Notes: generated from the sequence alone by a model not told the origin. Shown: positions 1 to 8,304, counted from the stretch's first letter. The stretch: 64,000 nucleotides of DNA from Mesorhizobium jarvisii (GCF_003601985.1 NZ_QZXA01000003.1:620001-684000); one strand, 5' to 3'. A program made the numbers and translations.

Positions 1-880
1 CCGCCGCCGCGACTACCGTATCTCTTCGACATCGTTGCCGGCCGAACCCTACGAACTCGGTCGCTGGCGGCCTATTGTCCAGGCCTGCATGTGGCTGCTG
101 ATCGTGCTGGTGCTGTTCCTGCCGCTGTTCGGGCTGGTGCTGACCTCATTGGTACCGGGCTATGGCATCGCGCTCACCGCCAAGACGGTGACGCTCGACA
201 ATTATCGTTTCGTGCTGTTCGAGCATGACGCCGCCAACCGCGCCTTCTTCAACAGTTTCTGGCTGTCGATCGCGGCCGCATTCTTCGCGGTCGTGGTCGC
301 CGTGCCGGTCGGCTATCTCATCGCCTGGGGCAGGCAGCGCTGGGTACGGCTGCTCAATCTGGCGGTCGAACTGCCCTATGCCTTGCCCGGCGTGGTGCTG
401 GCGATCGCCTCGCTGCTGCTCTTCCTCAGGCCGATCCCACTGACCGGCATCCAACTCTACAACACGGTCTGGATCATCCTCTACGCCTACCTCGCCCGCT
501 TCCTGGTGCTGGCGCTGCGGCCGACCATTAGCGGCTATCACCAGATCGACCGGGCGCTGGAGGAGGCCGCGCAGGTGGCGGGCGCCGGCCTGTTCACGCG
601 CATGCGCACCATCATCTTTCCACTGGTCGCGCCTGCAGCGATCGCCGGTGGTCTGCTGATCTTCATGACGGCGCTCAGCGAACTCACCGTCTCGGCGCTG
701 CTGTGGTCGTCAGGCTCCGAGACGATCGGCGTGGTGATGTTTTCCTTCGAACAGGGCGGCGATTCCAACTACGCGGCGGCGATGTCGGTCATCACGGTCG
801 CGGTCACCTTCGTGCTGATGCTGGTGACCAATCTGCTTGCCCCCTACCTTCCCAGCGGAGTGCTGCCATGGCGCGACTGA
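1..880 (+). CDS. ABC transporter permease, Fe3+/phosphonate type (5' end outside window)
   Basis: Inner-membrane permease subunit of a binding-protein-dependent ABC importer. The reading frame is open from base 2, so the true start lies upstream. The visible part has about six hydrophobic segments and, near its C-terminal third, the EEAAQVAGAG stretch, which matches the EAA loop through which such permeases contact the ATPase. The sequence resembles the FbpB/AfuB/PhnV-like permeases for iron, thiamine or phosphonates; the substrate is not identifiable. Its last 13 bases overlap the ATPase gene, so the two are translationally linked. A periplasmic binding protein gene is not visible and is probably upstream of the window. 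Confidence 0.85.
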   Translation, partial: RRRDYRISSTSLPAEPYELGRWRPIVQACMWLLIVLVLFLPLFGLVLTSLVPGYGIALTAKTVTLDNYRFVLFEHDAANRAFFNSFWLSIAAAFFAVVVAVPVGYLIAWGRQRWVRLLNLAVELPYALPGVVLAIASLLLFLRPIPLTGIQLYNTVWIILYAYLARFLVLALRPTISGYHQIDRALEEAAQVAGAGLFTRMRTIIFPLVAPAAIAGGLLIFMTALSELTVSALLWSSGSETIGVVMFSFEQGGDSNYAAAMSVITVAVTFVLMLVTNLLAPYLPSGVLPWRD

Positions 881-1944
881 GCCTGGACCATGTGACCAAG
901 AGCTTCGCCAACTTCGAAGCCGTGAAGGACGTCTCGATCGACGTTGCCGACGGCGAGTTCCTGGCCGTGCTTGGACCGTCCGGCTGCGGCAAGACGACGT
1001 TGCTCAGGCTCGTCGCCGGATTCGAGAAAGTGACTTCGGGAGAGATCCGCATCGGCAGCGATGTCGTGTCGAGCAGCGTCGGCAGCGTCGCGCCGGAAAA
1101 GCGGCGCGTCGGCATCGTCTTCCAGAACTATGCGCTGTGGCCGCACATGACGGTGGCCGAGAATATCGGCTATTCGCTGAAGGTGGCGAAGCTCGACAAG
1201 ACCGTCGCGCGCCAGAAGGTCGAGGACGCGCTGGCTCTGGTCAATTTGCAGGGACTGGGCCAGCGCAGGCCGGCCAATCTTTCCGGCGGTCAGCGCCAGC
1301 GCGTGGCGCTGGCGCGCTGTCTTGTCGCCGCACCGTCGCTGGTGCTGTTCGACGAGCCGCTCGCCAATCTCGACGTGCATCTGAGAGCCTCGATGGAGGA
1401 CGAGTTCGCCGCCTTTCACAAGCGCACAGGCACGACCATCGTCTACATCACCCACGATCAGGCCGAGGCGATGTCGCTGGCCGACCGCATCGCGGTGATG
1501 GACCATGGCCGCGTGGCGCAACTGGCGACACCGCGTGAACTCTATCATGAGCCGGCAAATGAGATGGTCGCCTCCTTTGTCTCGCAAGGCATCCTGCTGC
1601 CGGCGGATGTCCTGACGGGCGAAGACGGCGGCCATTGCAAGGTCAGGGCTCTGGGAACCGAGCTGGTGGTCCGCTGCCGCCCCGGCGAGCGGCCGCGTGC
1701 GGGTGCCAAGATCTGCTGCCGGTCGGCCGACCTTGACGTCTCACCGCATGGGCCAGGCTTCGATGGCCTCGTCAAACGGGTGATCTACCAGGGTGGCGCC
1801 GCACGCATCGAATTCACCCCTGCCGCGGGGCCTGACCTCACCTTGCATTTCGAGCAGCCAGACCCGGTTACGCTGGAGAGTGGAGCCCAGGCACGCCTGC
1901 GCATAAGATCCGGCTGGCTGATCCCGGTGGGGACGGCCTCGTGA
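868..1944 (+). CDS. ABC transporter ATP-binding protein
   Basis: Cytoplasmic ATPase of the importer whose permease precedes it; 358 residues. The Walker A motif GPSGCGKTT is at residues 37-45. The signature LSGGQRQRVALAR, Walker B LVLFDEP and the switch His in YITHDQAEA follow in order. The last third is a TOBE-like domain as in the PotA/FbpC/CysA group. The start is the ATG at 868, which opens directly with the conserved MARLSLDHVTKSF; longer in-frame extensions encode unrelated shadow sequence of the permease. The stop overlaps the GTG/ATG starts of the next gene, so permease, ATPase, hydrolase and SurE probably form one operon. Confidence 0.92.
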   Translation: MARLSLDHVTKSFANFEAVKDVSIDVADGEFLAVLGPSGCGKTTLLRLVAGFEKVTSGEIRIGSDVVSSSVGSVAPEKRRVGIVFQNYALWPHMTVAENIGYSLKVAKLDKTVARQKVEDALALVNLQGLGQRRPANLSGGQRQRVALARCLVAAPSLVLFDEPLANLDVHLRASMEDEFAAFHKRTGTTIVYITHDQAEAMSLADRIAVMDHGRVAQLATPRELYHEPANEMVASFVSQGILLPADVLTGEDGGHCKVRALGTELVVRCRPGERPRAGAKICCRSADLDVSPHGPGFDGLVKRVIYQGGAARIEFTPAAGPDLTLHFEQPDPVTLESGAQARLRIRSGWLIPVGTAS

Positions 1945-3110
1945 TGATGCTCGATCTGCTTGGCGGCTTTGGGGAAAAGGGCCGCACCAGCCTCGCCGTC
2001 AGCAGCGGCGGCGACCGCATCCTGCTCGATATCGGCGTCAAGGTCGGCGCCTCCGGCGCGGAATATTATCCGGCGCTCGACGGTCGGGTCGACGACATCG
2101 ATGCACTCTTCGTCTCGCACGCCCATGAGGATCATATCGGTGCGCTGAGTTGGCTGTTGTCGCGCGGCTATGCCGGCCCGATCTTCATGACGGCCGAGAC
2201 GCGCGATGAGGCTGCGGCCACGCTTGCCGCCTATGCCGATCCGGGGGATTTCAAGCGCTTTCCGTTTCCAGCCAATCGCATCGAGCTCTTCGAACCCGGC
2301 GATACGCTGAAGAGTGGAAATCTCACGATCGGGACCGGGCGATCCGGGCATGTCGTGGGCGGCGTCTGGTTCGCCGTCGATGATGGCAAAAGCCGCGCCG
2401 CCTATTCCGCCGATGTCGTGCCGGACAGCAATGTGTTTGTCATGGACACGATCCCGCATTGCGATCTTCTGGTCTTCGATGCCTCCTACGGCGCCGATCC
2501 CGTGCCGGGGGCTGCGCGGGCGCAAGAAATTTCTGAATGGGTAGCGCGTCATCCGCGGGGATGTCTGCTGCCGACGCCGCTGTCGGGGCGGTCGCTGGAA
2601 TTGATCGCGGCGCTGCCGGGCCCATTCGCCATCCATGCCGGCATGCGTTCGTCGCTGGCGGGGCAGATCGGGGCCACAGCGGCTTTGTTGCCGGGCGTTT
2701 CCGAGCACCTGCGTGCCCGCTTGGCGAGTGCTGCGGACTGGACCGATGCCGATCCCCTGCCGTCGCTGCCGTTGCTGGCCGATGACGGCATGGGCGAGGC
2801 CGGCCCGTCGTCGCGGCTGTTGCCGCGTGCCGACGATGCCGGGTTTCCCGTGCTGCTCACCGGACATTTGCCGGCAGGTTCTCCTGGCGATCTGCTGCAC
2901 AGAGCCGGTCGGGCGGATTGGGTGCGCATGCCCACCCATCCAACGCTGTCGGGCAATGTCGAAATATGGGAGAAGGCAGGACGGCCTGAAGCGCTCGGCC
3001 ATTCCTGCGTTGCCGATCTTCTCGATGACCTCAAAAGCCACATCCCGTCGCTGCGCACGCAATGCCGTACCGGCCAGCGCATCACGGTGCCGCAAGGAAG
3101 CAAAGAATGA
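1941..3110 (+). CDS. Metallo-beta-lactamase-fold hydrolase (RNase J/beta-CASP-like)
   Basis: A 389-residue MBL-fold protein. The metal-binding signature HAHEDH is at residues 60-65, followed by an SGHVVGG stretch near residue 135 and a YSADVV stretch that fits the bridging Asp. The C-terminal part has TGHLPAGSPG and THPTLSGN segments that recall beta-CASP nucleases, but I cannot show a full beta-CASP domain. Proteins of this fold hydrolyse phosphodiesters, RNA ends or lactones. Possible starts are GTG 1941, ATG 1944 and ATG 1947, all overlapping the ATPase stop. Its stop TGA overlaps the surE start. Being locked between an ABC transporter and a nucleotidase suggests a role in processing an imported phosphorylated compound (inference). 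Confidence 0.82.
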   Translation: MMMLDLLGGFGEKGRTSLAVSSGGDRILLDIGVKVGASGAEYYPALDGRVDDIDALFVSHAHEDHIGALSWLLSRGYAGPIFMTAETRDEAAATLAAYADPGDFKRFPFPANRIELFEPGDTLKSGNLTIGTGRSGHVVGGVWFAVDDGKSRAAYSADVVPDSNVFVMDTIPHCDLLVFDASYGADPVPGAARAQEISEWVARHPRGCLLPTPLSGRSLELIAALPGPFAIHAGMRSSLAGQIGATAALLPGVSEHLRARLASAADWTDADPLPSLPLLADDGMGEAGPSSRLLPRADDAGFPVLLTGHLPAGSPGDLLHRAGRADWVRMPTHPTLSGNVEIWEKAGRPEALGHSCVADLLDDLKSHIPSLRTQCRTGQRITVPQGSKE

Positions 3111-3850
3111 GAATCCTGATCTGCAACGATGACGGCATCGAAGCGCCGGGACTTGCCCGTCTCGTCAACGCCGCCGGCGGGCTGAGCGACGATGTCTGGG
3201 TCGTCGCGCCCGATGGCAAGCGCACCGCCGCCGGCTCGTCGCTGACGATCGCGAGGCCGCTGACGATGCGGCGCGTCAAGCCGAACTGGTACTCCTGCTC
3301 CGGCACGCCGGCCGATTGCGTGGTCAGCGCGATGACGTGGCTGTTTGCCGACGCGAGGAAACCGGACCTGTTATTGGCGGGTGTCAATGACGGCCGCAAC
3401 GTCGCCGAGGATCTCGCCTATTCCGGGACGCTCGGCATTGCCCGGGAGGCGACCTTCTGGGGCGTCCCGGCGATCGGCTTTTCGCGCGTGAAGAATCCTG
3501 AGTTCACCGATAGGGACGATCCATGGCTTGGCGCGCTGATCGCCTCGCTGTGGCAGTCGCGCGCCGGCTGGGCGACAGAAGGCCATTGGTTGAGCGTCAA
3601 CCTGCCGACCGCGCTGCCGGCCGAGATCCGACAGCCACGCATCGGCCGTGACAAGATCGGCCGCACGGCCGAGATCGTGGAAAGCGATGGCGATCGCACC
3701 GTCATCACCGTGCCGCGCGGGCGCGCTCATGCGAGCGAGCCGGGCGACGAGAACGAGGCGATCGATACCGGATACGTCAGCATCAACAGGCTGAACTGGT
3801 TTGGCGAAACGCGGCTGGACGAACGGTTTGTAGGCGGGATTCTGGACTGA
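3107..3850 (+). CDS. surE: 5'/3'-nucleotidase SurE family
   Basis: SurE-family phosphatase that dephosphorylates nucleoside 5'- or 3'-monophosphates; 247 residues, the usual length. NDDG at residues 7-10 supplies the metal-binding Asp8 and Asp9. The GSSLT segment and the AGVNDGRN segment are where family members carry their other metal ligands (Ser and Asn). Rhizobia normally also carry a housekeeping surE elsewhere, near serS and pcm. This copy is divergent (AGVNDGRN instead of the common SGIN-type sequence) and tied to a transporter, so it may be a specialised paralogue. The start ATG at 3107 overlaps the preceding stop in an ATGA arrangement. Confidence 0.86.
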   Translation: MRILICNDDGIEAPGLARLVNAAGGLSDDVWVVAPDGKRTAAGSSLTIARPLTMRRVKPNWYSCSGTPADCVVSAMTWLFADARKPDLLLAGVNDGRNVAEDLAYSGTLGIAREATFWGVPAIGFSRVKNPEFTDRDDPWLGALIASLWQSRAGWATEGHWLSVNLPTALPAEIRQPRIGRDKIGRTAEIVESDGDRTVITVPRGRAHASEPGDENEAIDTGYVSINRLNWFGETRLDERFVGGILD

Positions 3851-3876
3851 TCTTCCTGTGTGCGACCATCCCGATC

Positions 3877-3956
3877 ACCAAGCTGTCAGCGGCTAAACCG
3901 CGCCAATCCGATGCCTGTGCTTGAAGCCGCCGCTATTTCATTCCACATCGGGCGCA
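3877..3956 (+). repeat. Upstream segment duplicated at 5446-5524 (copy 1)
   Basis: The 80 bases before the first DUF930 gene recur before the second at an offset of about 1569 bases. The last 31 bases, from TTGAAGCCGCC to CCACATCGG, are identical in both. They include an in-frame TTG that could serve as an alternative start for each gene, and no good ribosome binding site precedes either ATG. This marks the left end of a tandem duplication unit and probably carries the promoter of both genes. Confidence 0.8.
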
Positions 3957-5168
3957 ATGAACGGCAAGATACGAGAGTGGTTTCGCAATTGGCGATGGGC
4001 TTTGGCCGCATCGCTGATCCTGCATGCCTTGATCGGAGCGTTCTTGTTCTTTGGCGTGCCGAGATCCGAGCAGCAGACGGAACAGCAGGAACAACCCGTC
4101 AATGTCGCGATTGTGCCGCCGCCCGAGAAGCCCAAGCCCAAACCTGCTCCAAAGCCACCGGAGCTGACACCCGAAAAGAAGGCTGAAAAGCCGCCTGAAC
4201 AAAAGCCGCCTCCGGAGCCCCCGAAACTGCCAGACGACCATGTTCTGAAGCGCGTCTTCCAGTACGGCCAGAAAGATACCGGGCCGGAGAAATCGCTCGA
4301 CGGAAGCAGCGCTAAACCCAACACGCCGTCACCGGCCAAGGATGAGGCGGCGAAGCCGCCTATAACACCGACACCCGCGCCGACCCAGCCCGCCCCGGCC
4401 GCAACGCCACAGCAGAAGGCAGAGCCCAGCAAGCCTGACGAGAAGCCGGCCACCATTGCGCCGGAGGAAAAGCCCGCGCAAGGCGAGGAAAAGCAGGAGG
4501 CCGCCGCGCCGGACGCCAAACCTGCGCAAAGCGAGGAGAAGCAGGCGACCGAGGACGCTGACAAACAGCAGCCGGACAAACAGGAGCTCGCACCGCAACC
4601 CGCCGAAAAGCAAGCGGTTGTGACGCCAAAGCCATCGGCGGCTGAGACTGGTGCTAAGCCAGCGCCTCCAGCCTCAGCTGGAAAGGCAAAGCCTGCCAAG
4701 ACGTTGACGTTCAAACCCGCCAGAGCCTTCAAAGCGCCGATCGGGAACGCTGGGAGGTCAAATCCCACCAACAACGATGTTGCAGGATCGCCAATCTATT
4801 CCGGCCTTCCGGGCGTCAGAAAGCTTTACTCGCAGGGAGCAACCGGCAATGCCTTCGCCACAAGTTCCATGGAGAATGTGCCGCGCGGTCAGCGTGTGGC
4901 CACCCTTTGCGGCAATGTTCTGAGCCAGGAACTGCAAAGTGCCGACTATTCGGTCAAATGGGTGCCAACCATTACGCTGGACAAAGGCAATGTTCTGAAC
5001 CCTGGTCAAGCGGCCTTCAGCACCAGAAACACTTGGTACAATCTAAACTTCCGATGTGAAGTCGACCCCGATGCGACGAGGGTCCTATCCTTCAACTTCC
5101 GTGTGGGGTCATTAGTCCCGCCTGGTGAATGGGCCAGCCGTGGATTCACCAAGTATCCGCTGAATTAG
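3957..5168 (+). CDS. TonB/TolA-like membrane-anchored DUF930 protein (paralogue A)
   Basis: A 403-residue protein of unknown function. One membrane segment at about residues 14-34 anchors it in the inner membrane. A long Pro/Lys/Glu/Ala-rich region (about 45-260) follows, of the kind that lets TonB or TolA span the periplasm. The C-terminal domain from about residue 282 (SGLPGVRKLY) to the end matches the rhizobial DUF930 family. Cys residues in TLCGNVL and FRCEVD may form a disulfide. The ATG at 3957 gives MNGKIREW; an in-frame TTG at 3921 is possible. It is not TonB itself, since no TonB C-terminal fold is recognisable. Base composition is lower in GC than the flanks. Confidence 0.82.
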   Translation: MNGKIREWFRNWRWALAASLILHALIGAFLFFGVPRSEQQTEQQEQPVNVAIVPPPEKPKPKPAPKPPELTPEKKAEKPPEQKPPPEPPKLPDDHVLKRVFQYGQKDTGPEKSLDGSSAKPNTPSPAKDEAAKPPITPTPAPTQPAPAATPQQKAEPSKPDEKPATIAPEEKPAQGEEKQEAAAPDAKPAQSEEKQATEDADKQQPDKQELAPQPAEKQAVVTPKPSAAETGAKPAPPASAGKAKPAKTLTFKPARAFKAPIGNAGRSNPTNNDVAGSPIYSGLPGVRKLYSQGATGNAFATSSMENVPRGQRVATLCGNVLSQELQSADYSVKWVPTITLDKGNVLNPGQAAFSTRNTWYNLNFRCEVDPDATRVLSFNFRVGSLVPPGEWASRGFTKYPLN

Positions 5169-5346
5169 GCCGGCACGCCAAGCAGGGACAATTGCCGGCT
5201 AATTTCTTGCCAGTCGGCGCAGACGAAATCGGCACCGGCAGCCGTCAGCCATAGCGGTGTGCTCGGCAACCGCGCCCTGGATGCCGACGGACCAATCCTC
5301 GATGACGATGCAGCCGGCCGGATTGGCACTCATCCCGGCGGCGAAC
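5168..5346 (-). pseudogene. Remnant of a duplicated HAD hydrolase gene (3' end only)
   Basis: Bases 5168-5253 match the 3' end of the intact HAD hydrolase gene (6691 onward) with few differences, including the stop codon. After a deletion of roughly 60 bases the match resumes at about 5261 and fades out near 5346. No reading frame of useful length remains. It sits directly downstream of paralogue A exactly as the intact HAD gene sits downstream of paralogue B, so it is the decayed second half of a duplicated gene pair. Confidence 0.85.
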
Positions 5347-5445
5347 TGGCTGATCTCAGGTCTTGCTGGATCGGATCGTGCGCAGCCGCTTATTGAGCCG
5401 CCACAGCGACTTGGCCAGGCTCCCCTGGGTGTGGTGATCCAAATC

Positions 5446-5524
5446 GACAAGCTGTCAGCGGCTATATGCGCAAATCCAGTGCTTATGCTTGAAGCCGCCG
5501 CTATTTCATTCCACATCGGTCAGG
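5446..5524 (+). repeat. Upstream segment duplicated from 3877-3956 (copy 2)
   Basis: Second copy of the segment preceding the DUF930 genes. AGCTGTCAGCGGCTA begins it and the identical 31-base block ends it. The roughly 100 bases between the HAD remnant and this repeat contain nothing I recognise. Confidence 0.8.
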
Positions 5525-6589
5525 ATGAAGGGCGAGACAGAAGAACGGCGTCGGTATCTGTTGTGGGGTATTTCCGCATCGCTGATCCTGCACGTGCTTG
5601 CCGCGGCACTCCTTGTGTATGGCCTGCCCGTTCCTCCCCAACAGCCGCGCGAGGAGCAGCCAGTCAATGTCGCGATCGTGCCTGCGCCCGATCAGCCAAA
5701 GCCGAAACCCGTTCCGCCGGCGCCAAAGCCACCGGAACCGAAGGTTGAAAAGCCACCTGAGCAGAAAGTTGAAAAACAACCTCCGCCGGAGAAGCAGTCT
5801 CAGAAGCCACCGCCAGGCGAGGTCCTGAAGCCTGTTTTTCAGTTCGGCGACAAGGATACCGGCCCGAGGAAATCCCTGGACGGGGCCAGCGCTCAGGAGA
5901 GTTCGCCGTCTCCGGCCAAGGATGACGATTCGAAGCCGCCTGTCGTGCCGAAGCCTGCAGACAGCCAACCTGTCACGCCGGCAGACTCCGAGCAGCAGGC
6001 CGCTTCAAGCGCCGAGATGGATAAACAACAGGCAGCCAAACAGCAGCCAGACAAGCAGGCGGCGCTCGACGCCGCCAAGCAACAGGGCGCGGCACCAGCG
6101 CCTTTGGCTGCCGATAGCGGCGGCGAGATCGAGCTTCCCACAACGGCCGAGGCACCAAAGCCCAAACCCGCAAATGCGCCGAAGCCCAGCCCTTCAAAGG
6201 CCTCGAAGTCTGCATCTCGGAACAACTCGGGCCTTCCGGGTGTTCGTAGGCTCTACTCGCAGGGCGCTACCGGCGATGCGTTGGCCACGACCGCGATGGG
6301 CGGGGTGCCTCGCGGTCAGCGTGCGGCCAAACTTTGCGCCAGCGCGTTGCAGCAGGAATTGCTGGATGCTTCCTATTTTCCCAAATGGGTACCATCTATT
6401 CCGTTGAAGGTGGGTAATATTCTAGACGCCCCGGATGTCGCTTTCAGCACGACAACCACATGGTACCATCTGGGCTTTCGGTGCGAGGTCGACACCGATG
6501 CGACGAGGGTCCTATCCTTCAACTTCCGCGTGGGGGCACTAATCCCGCCCAGCGAATGGGCCGGTCTTAGACTACCCAGTCCCTACTAG
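5525..6589 (+). CDS. TonB/TolA-like membrane-anchored DUF930 protein (paralogue B)
   Basis: A 354-residue paralogue of the preceding DUF930 protein. It has the same layout: a membrane segment at about residues 15-35 with the shared ASLILH start, the QPVNVAIVP block, a Pro/Lys-rich linker, the DTGP-KSLDG block, and a DUF930 domain from about residue 235. The linker is about 50 residues shorter and has become Gln/Ala-rich. The C-terminal domain is much better conserved, including the terminal RVLSFNFRVG segment, which suggests selection on that domain and drift in the linker. Start ATG 5525; an in-frame TTG at 5489 is the alternative. Function unknown; a periplasm-spanning adaptor is a guess from shape only. 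Confidence 0.82.
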   Translation: MKGETEERRRYLLWGISASLILHVLAAALLVYGLPVPPQQPREEQPVNVAIVPAPDQPKPKPVPPAPKPPEPKVEKPPEQKVEKQPPPEKQSQKPPPGEVLKPVFQFGDKDTGPRKSLDGASAQESSPSPAKDDDSKPPVVPKPADSQPVTPADSEQQAASSAEMDKQQAAKQQPDKQAALDAAKQQGAAPAPLAADSGGEIELPTTAEAPKPKPANAPKPSPSKASKSASRNNSGLPGVRRLYSQGATGDALATTAMGGVPRGQRAAKLCASALQQELLDASYFPKWVPSIPLKVGNILDAPDVAFSTTTTWYHLGFRCEVDTDATRVLSFNFRVGALIPPSEWAGLRLPSPY

Positions 6590-6690
6590 TGCGTTTCACC
6601 GCTTCATGGAAACGGCGAACTTCTCTAACTCTTTGTTTTGACGCAATTCCGGACGGAAAACCGCTCGCGCTTTTCTGGAATTTCTCTAGA
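6590..6690. repeat. Dispersed ~100-bp intergenic repeat, family 1
   Basis: The block running from GTGCGTTTCACCG to TTTCTCTAGA has an inverted relative at 11019-11116. Both contain AACAAAGAGTTAGAG and GGAATTGCGT in the same order when one is reverse complemented. Such elements are common between genes in Mesorhizobium. It separates paralogue B from the HAD gene and is absent at the equivalent junction of the older copy (5168). Confidence 0.8.
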
Positions 6691-7365
6691 TCAGGCCGGC
6701 ACGCCGAGCCCGGACAATTGCCGGCTAATTTCTTGCCAGTCCGCGCAGACGAAATCGGCACCGGCCGCCGTCAGCCGCGCGGCGTGGTCGGCATAGGTGT
6801 GGCCGCCGCCGGTGTAGCCGATCGCCTTCATGCCGGCGGCAACCGCGCCCTGGATGCCGAAGGGCGAATCCTCGATGACGATGCAGTCGGCCGGATCGGC
6901 GCCCATCCTGGCGGCGGCGAACAGGAAGATGTCGGGCGCCGGCTTGCCGTTCTTGACCATGGAGGAGCTGTAGATCGCCTCGCCGAAGAACTGCGCCAGC
7001 CCAGTGACGGCCAGGCTGTGGTTGATGCGCTCGATGGAGGATGACGAGGCGACGCAGCGGTCGCCCTCGATCGTTTCCAGAAACGCCGCGATTCCTGGCG
7101 TCGGCTTCAATTCCTCAGTGAACAGGATCTTGGTCTCGGACCAGATGTCGCCGTCGGCGGCAGCGGGAAACTGATGGCCGGTCAATTCCCTGATCCTGGC
7201 GATGATGTCGGACTGCTTCATGCCGACGCATTGGGCGATAATGCCGCCATGGACGCCGGGCATGCCGTGCCTTTCATAGACGCGTTCGTAGGCCCTGGCG
7301 GCCAGCGGCTCGCTGTCGACGAGAACACCGTCGCAATCGAAAATGATAGGCCTTGGTCGCGGCAC
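6691..7365 (-). CDS. HAD-superfamily hydrolase, beta-phosphoglucomutase-like
   Basis: Cytoplasmic HAD subfamily IA phosphatase or phosphomutase of 224 residues. Motif I is FDCDGVLVDSE (residues 9-19, nucleophile Asp10). Motif II is the ASSSS stretch, motif III the Lys in NGKPAPD, and motif IV IEDSPFGIQGA. The cap domain lies between motifs I and II. This is the phosphatase/phosphoglycolate/beta-phosphoglucomutase type; the substrate cannot be told. It converges on paralogue B. A broken copy of its 3' end lies at 5168-5346. Confidence 0.88.
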   Translation of the reverse strand: MPRPRPIIFDCDGVLVDSEPLAARAYERVYERHGMPGVHGGIIAQCVGMKQSDIIARIRELTGHQFPAAADGDIWSETKILFTEELKPTPGIAAFLETIEGDRCVASSSSIERINHSLAVTGLAQFFGEAIYSSSMVKNGKPAPDIFLFAAARMGADPADCIVIEDSPFGIQGAVAAGMKAIGYTGGGHTYADHAARLTAAGADFVCADWQEISRQLSGLGVPA

Positions 7366-7471
7366 GCGCTTGTCTCCTCACGTCAAATTCCGCACATCGC
7401 TATCGGCAAAAAGTCAAATGTTCAATAGTGCGATGTCTTGAGCGCGTTCTGGGGCTGAAACGGCGGGGCAG

Positions 7472-8122
7472 TCAAAGCTGGCGCAGCGCATCGCTTGCGC
7501 GGCCGGATCCGAGCGCCCGTTGCATGGCTTGCCGGGACTGAGCGCGGTCCGGCGTGATCCAGTTCGGCTCCGCACCCAGGAAGCGGTCGAGGAACGCCAC
7601 CGCATAGGCCGGCATCTCGGTGACGTTTTCGCGATAGGACCACCAGGTGCGCAGATCGTCGGCGCATTTGTCGATGCTGGGCGCCTTGCCGAACTCCTGC
7701 TCATAGATCGCCGAAATCACCGAGACGCAGTAATTGGTGTAGAGAAAACCTTCCGGCCAGAAGCGGATGATTTCCAGCGTGCCGGCATTGTGATCCGTTT
7801 CGATGAGTTGCGCGAGGCCGGAGATTTCCCTGGCCGGCGCCTGTTTGATCAGCTCGCGCAGCACGAGGCCGGCGGCAAAGACGATGAAGTCGGCGCGGTC
7901 GATCGCGGCGAAGCGCTTCTGCGCTTCCATGATCTCGACCCAGTCGAGAAAAGCTCGGGTCAGCTTTGCCTCGTCGATCTCGAAACGCACGCCGAACGTG
8001 TCCGAGACCACCTTGGCGCTGCCGCGGAAAGTGGCGCGAAACCAGCGCAGCTGCCGCAAGCGGTGGCGCAGGTCGGGCATAAGGGCCAGTTCATCCCTGA
8101 AGGGCAGTTCCATTTCATGCAT
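7472..8122 (-). CDS. Conserved hypothetical protein
   Basis: A 216-residue soluble protein that I do not recognise. It has no signal peptide or membrane segment. It is rich in aromatic residues and looks mainly helical, with segments such as LRQLRWFRATFRG, FLDWVEIMEAQKRF and DDLRTWWSYRENV. The start is taken as ATG at 8122 (MHEMELPF); ATG at 8113 is also possible, and a longer frame to 8242 would run through the promoter region of the divergent gutM gene. Placement next to the PTS genes gives no clear functional link. Confidence 0.7.
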   Translation of the reverse strand: MHEMELPFRDELALMPDLRHRLRQLRWFRATFRGSAKVVSDTFGVRFEIDEAKLTRAFLDWVEIMEAQKRFAAIDRADFIVFAAGLVLRELIKQAPAREISGLAQLIETDHNAGTLEIIRFWPEGFLYTNYCVSVISAIYEQEFGKAPSIDKCADDLRTWWSYRENVTEMPAYAVAFLDRFLGAEPNWITPDRAQSRQAMQRALGSGRASDALRQL

Positions 8123-8199
8123 CCCGTTTGACGACAGGCTAGCACAGCCATGCCGCCGCCGAAATCGGCAGGCGGCCCTGTGGATGGCGTGGCGGAGGC

Positions 8200-8216
8200 C
8201 AATATCATACATATTG
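8200..8216. promoter_or_regulatory. Inverted repeat upstream of the PTS operon (candidate operator)
   Basis: CAATAT-catac-ATATTG is a perfect inverted repeat with 6-base arms. It overlaps TTGACA (8214-8219), a possible -35 element, and lies about 90 bases before gutM in the divergent intergenic region. GutM or the nearby SorC-type regulator could bind here; this is inference from position and symmetry. Confidence 0.45.
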
Positions 8217-8304
8217 ACATTCGCGGAAACAAATGTTCTCACTTTGCTGTTGTCGTGCGCCGGTCCAAGGTGCGGCTCAACATAGGCTTCGGGAGGAGAA
8301 CCGA

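Noticed and set aside
1785..3095. 436-codon open frame on the minus strand
   Set aside because: Shadow of the MBL-fold gene, which has the HAHEDH motif and overlaps its neighbours in the correct phase.
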